NCBI GenBank assembly: GCA_003342895.1
Contig: PTFA01000318.1
Span: forward strand, 667,495-731,494
DNA: 64,000 nucleotides
Source: Casuarius casuarius
Lineage: Eukaryota; Chordata; Aves; Casuariiformes; Casuariidae
Reading direction: 5' to 3'
This document shows, piece after piece, positions 61,301 through 64,000 of this stretch. The first letter of the stretch is position 1; every line of letters begins with the position of its first letter. The notes under the pieces were generated by a model. The model was not told where the DNA came from. It saw nothing but the letters and a program-made list of their open reading frames with translations, and ran no database searches. The translations under genes were made by a program, and so were the position numbers.

Positions 61301-64000
61301 TGTTTATAGAAGAGGGTACAAGCCTATGTCAAAAAGTTCGGATGGCACAGTGCCTGCCGCAGTCCACAGTCCTTGCTGCAGGACTGGTGCATGATCTGCA
61401 GCTCTAATCCTCCTTTTGTGCAGACCGGGCAGCCCTTCTGAAGAGCATTGCCGCTCTCTCCTTCCCCTTTCCAAAGGAAACCAGGGCACCACATGCAGTA
61501 AGGACAAGGCCAGGAAGCACATGCCAGGAACAGGACTGGGGAATTGCATAAAGTGCACAAGTCTGTTGTATTGACACAGCCAGCATGCTTCAAATTCAGA
61601 AAAAACATCATACTGCTAACATTTTGTTGTTTCAGATACTAAGCATGTATTTGCTTTTTGGCTAAGTTCACACTGAGTAGGATAAATCATACCAATATTT
61701 AGTCTTATTCTCCTCTTCTTTATAGCTAATACTCTCTGCTTGATGTTCAGGACGAGAAGCAGCCACAGTTTGGACTGGTTTCCTCAATACTTTTAAAACA
61801 TATATTAAAGCTTGGAGTAAAAAAATCTGAAGTTTTTAACAGTGTAAATAAAGGAAAAAGACTTTTTTTTCCACACCAGCTAATCTTAAGTTTTATCTAC
61901 ATTCAGAACTCTAAATGTGCCATCTAGGAACATGGAATAAATTCACCCTGACAGAGTTATGTTATTCAAACTGTAATGTGAATGCAAATTTTAAAAAAGC
62001 ATTCTTTTGCCCAGGACATCTTTTTTTACATGGGGGACTGGTCTAAGACAAGGAACCCTGTGTTGTCCGGGTAAGTTGCATATTTGGTGAAAGGGCTCAC
62101 TGGCTTAGCTTTCTCAGCGTGACAGCACCAACTCTGCGCTGTCTGCAACCCACTGGGAAGACTACCCTGGAAAGCCATGCTGCCAGAAGCTACAGTGAAA
62201 ACTGCAGATGCTGCAAGGAGCATTTTTTTCTGCCAGCACACCTATCTCACCTACTGGAAGCCCTCTAGTTAAAAACTCATCTGCATGTGAAGGGCACATG
62301 CCCCTGTAGTTAGGCCGCTAGGGCTGCCTTGTGGTGAGGTTGTGTCAGCACTCATCTTCTCAGCAGGTAAAGCCATAAATTAAAAGCATTTTGCAAGTAG
62401 CTGTCATAGTACAGACATTATCTACAGCTGTGCCACTACCAGAAGCTGGCAATGCCAAAGAAAGTGATTTCAGATAACTCAGCTAATGTAACCTGAAGTA
62501 GACTAGAAGAGCTACCATATGTTCTGCTGGCAGAGTAGCAGGGCAACGACATCTTCAGCTGCTCCTTGAGATCCAGAAGAGGATCGCTGTCACTGGCTGG
62601 AAGCAGTGCGAGGGCTCTGCCGTGACCACAGGTAGGAGGGCTGAGGTACAACAGACCAGAGAGCAGGCGCTGCAATGCTGTCACGCCCTGGCTAATAGGG
62701 ATAGGCCAGCTAAACCTCTCAGTAAAGAGCAGGGCTGGAACCATCTTTATGAGTTTTGGGGACAGCAATCAACGTCATTCTGTTATTGATATTCTTAATT
62801 AGCTTAATCAGTGTGACGTGATCATTTTTTCTTACATCTGTCATGAAACTAGAATTGTTATCTAACTAGCCTGTAGAGTAGGTCTTCAAAATAAGCCCAA
62901 GTTTGCTGTTGAATGCTAGGGTTTAAAACTGTATCATGCATATGCACTGAACAGAGAATTCGGATATTTGGAATCAAAGTCATGAATAATGAGAAAAGCT
63001 TAATTTTCAGAATATTAAGAAAAGTGCACCCATTTATAACATACCTGGCTGGAGCTGAATATTATTTAGGGAGCTGACACCCGTGTTTTGGGGGAAATAC
63101 CCACTGTGGTCAGACTGTGTAGGTTAGGTCAGTAATTTCAGAATGCTGTTATTGATTCTCAGGAGAGATTTAAAATAAATGACTTATGCTGCAAATAATT
63201 CTCTCCATATCTAATATTTTTTAATTCACTTAGAGAATGCACATACAAGTAAATGTGCCTGTTCAATAACCTTTTATTCAAACTTATCAACATTTATGCA
63301 GATGAATTTCACTAAATTTCAGTAATTTGCCCCATCATATAACTTTTGGGGCTCAACTCTGAAAATCATAGCACTTTATATTCGAGGCTACAAGTGGCAC
63401 CAAATCATGTGCTTGACGTTAACTATACACTTAACTGTTTCCCTGTATGGCAAGAACTGCCTTTAAGGAATTCAGCATGTCTCCACAGCCAATTCCTCAA
63501 ACAGCAGGATTCTTGCTGTGTTTAATGGGTCATTCCTGCCCACCCCCACCATTAACTACAGAGAGCAAAATAAAAGATTCACATAACTGTTTACATCAGT
63601 TATAGTCAAATTATTGTCAATGTCTCTTTTAATTAAAAAATACACGAATACAAAATTATATTTTCCACCTCACACAGACTCAAACTTAGAAAACAGAACT
63701 TGCTAACATGAATTATGCTCCTAACTTTTGCCTTGACAACCATCTTTACTCTTGACATTCATACTTCACATGTTTCTAGCACAGACAGAGTATCCTGAAA
63801 TGAGTTCTGTGCAGAATCTCACAAATCTTCCATCAAACATAGGCAANAGTTAAGTCAACAGCACAGCACAAATCACATATTTCAACATCAGCTTTCTGTC
63901 TATTAAATGGCATTTCTCCAAGAATAACACCATCACATTACTAGCTGCCATTGATTAGGAAATAGCTATTTAAATTAAAACCACGATAGCACATATTCAG
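55350..64000. other. Long stretch without recognised genes
   Basis: Mostly AT-rich. A slightly GC-richer patch at 61300-62770 holds minus-strand frames at 61324-61611 (Cys-dense), 62026-62241 and 62436-62768 (110 codons). I recognise no domain in them. No further chemokine exon, EGF-family exon or RNA gene was found. Confidence 0.45.

Overview
This is vertebrate nuclear DNA: AT-rich, intron-bearing and mostly non-coding. It carries CR1-type LINE relics, at least one MIR-like SINE and a decayed Ty3/gypsy-type retroelement. That repeat mix, with visible MIR and turtle- or crocodile-style CR1 tails, suggests a slowly evolving sauropsid (crocodilian or turtle; a bird is possible but less likely). 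This is inference from repeats and gene content only. The sequence is a draft assembly, with scattered single Ns and one 415-base gap inside a gene.

The recognisable genes form one CXC chemokine cluster, all on the + strand, in four states. (1) Locus D, about 2.5-3.6 kb, has a well-formed inflammatory-type promoter (C/EBP-like and NF-kB-like sites plus a TATA box) and a good signal-peptide exon. Its second exon is broken by a stop, a frameshift and a lost splice donor, so it looks like a pseudogene. (2) Gene A, 31.5-33.5 kb, is a complete four-exon ELR+ CXC chemokine of 90 residues inside a strong CpG island, with a perfect NF-kB site just upstream of a TATA-like box. (3) Gene B, 40.3-42.5 kb, shows exon 1 and most of exon 3 identical to gene A. 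Exon 2 lies in the gap, and exon 4 and the 3' UTR are clearly diverged from A. (4) Gene C, 46.9-51.2 kb, is a complete four-exon ELR+ CXC chemokine of 97 residues in AT-rich DNA. It aligns with A residue for residue from the ELR motif to the last helix.

Layout: 0-2.4 kb nothing recognised; 2.5-3.6 kb pseudogene D (a possible exon 3 relic near 4.1 kb); 6.2-6.75 and 8.2-8.7 kb CR1 relics; 8.7-20.2 kb no recognised gene; 20.2-22.1 kb Ty3/gypsy relic (zinc knuckle, RT and RNase H remnants); 22.4-30.9 kb no recognised gene; 31-33.5 kb gene A; 33.5-40.2 kb intergenic; 40.25-42.5 kb gene B; 45.3 kb TG microsatellite; 46.9-51.2 kb gene C; 52.1-52.4 and 54.8-55.35 kb CR1 relics; 55.4-64 kb no recognised gene.

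Functionally, intact ELR+ CXC chemokines are secreted neutrophil attractants acting through CXCR1/CXCR2-type receptors. The promoter motifs and AU-rich 3' UTRs here fit fast, NF-kB-driven, unstable inflammatory transcripts. The most unusual signal is the perfectly identical A/B block with sharp edges, one of which cuts the NF-kB site. It points to either recent gene conversion or an assembly artefact.
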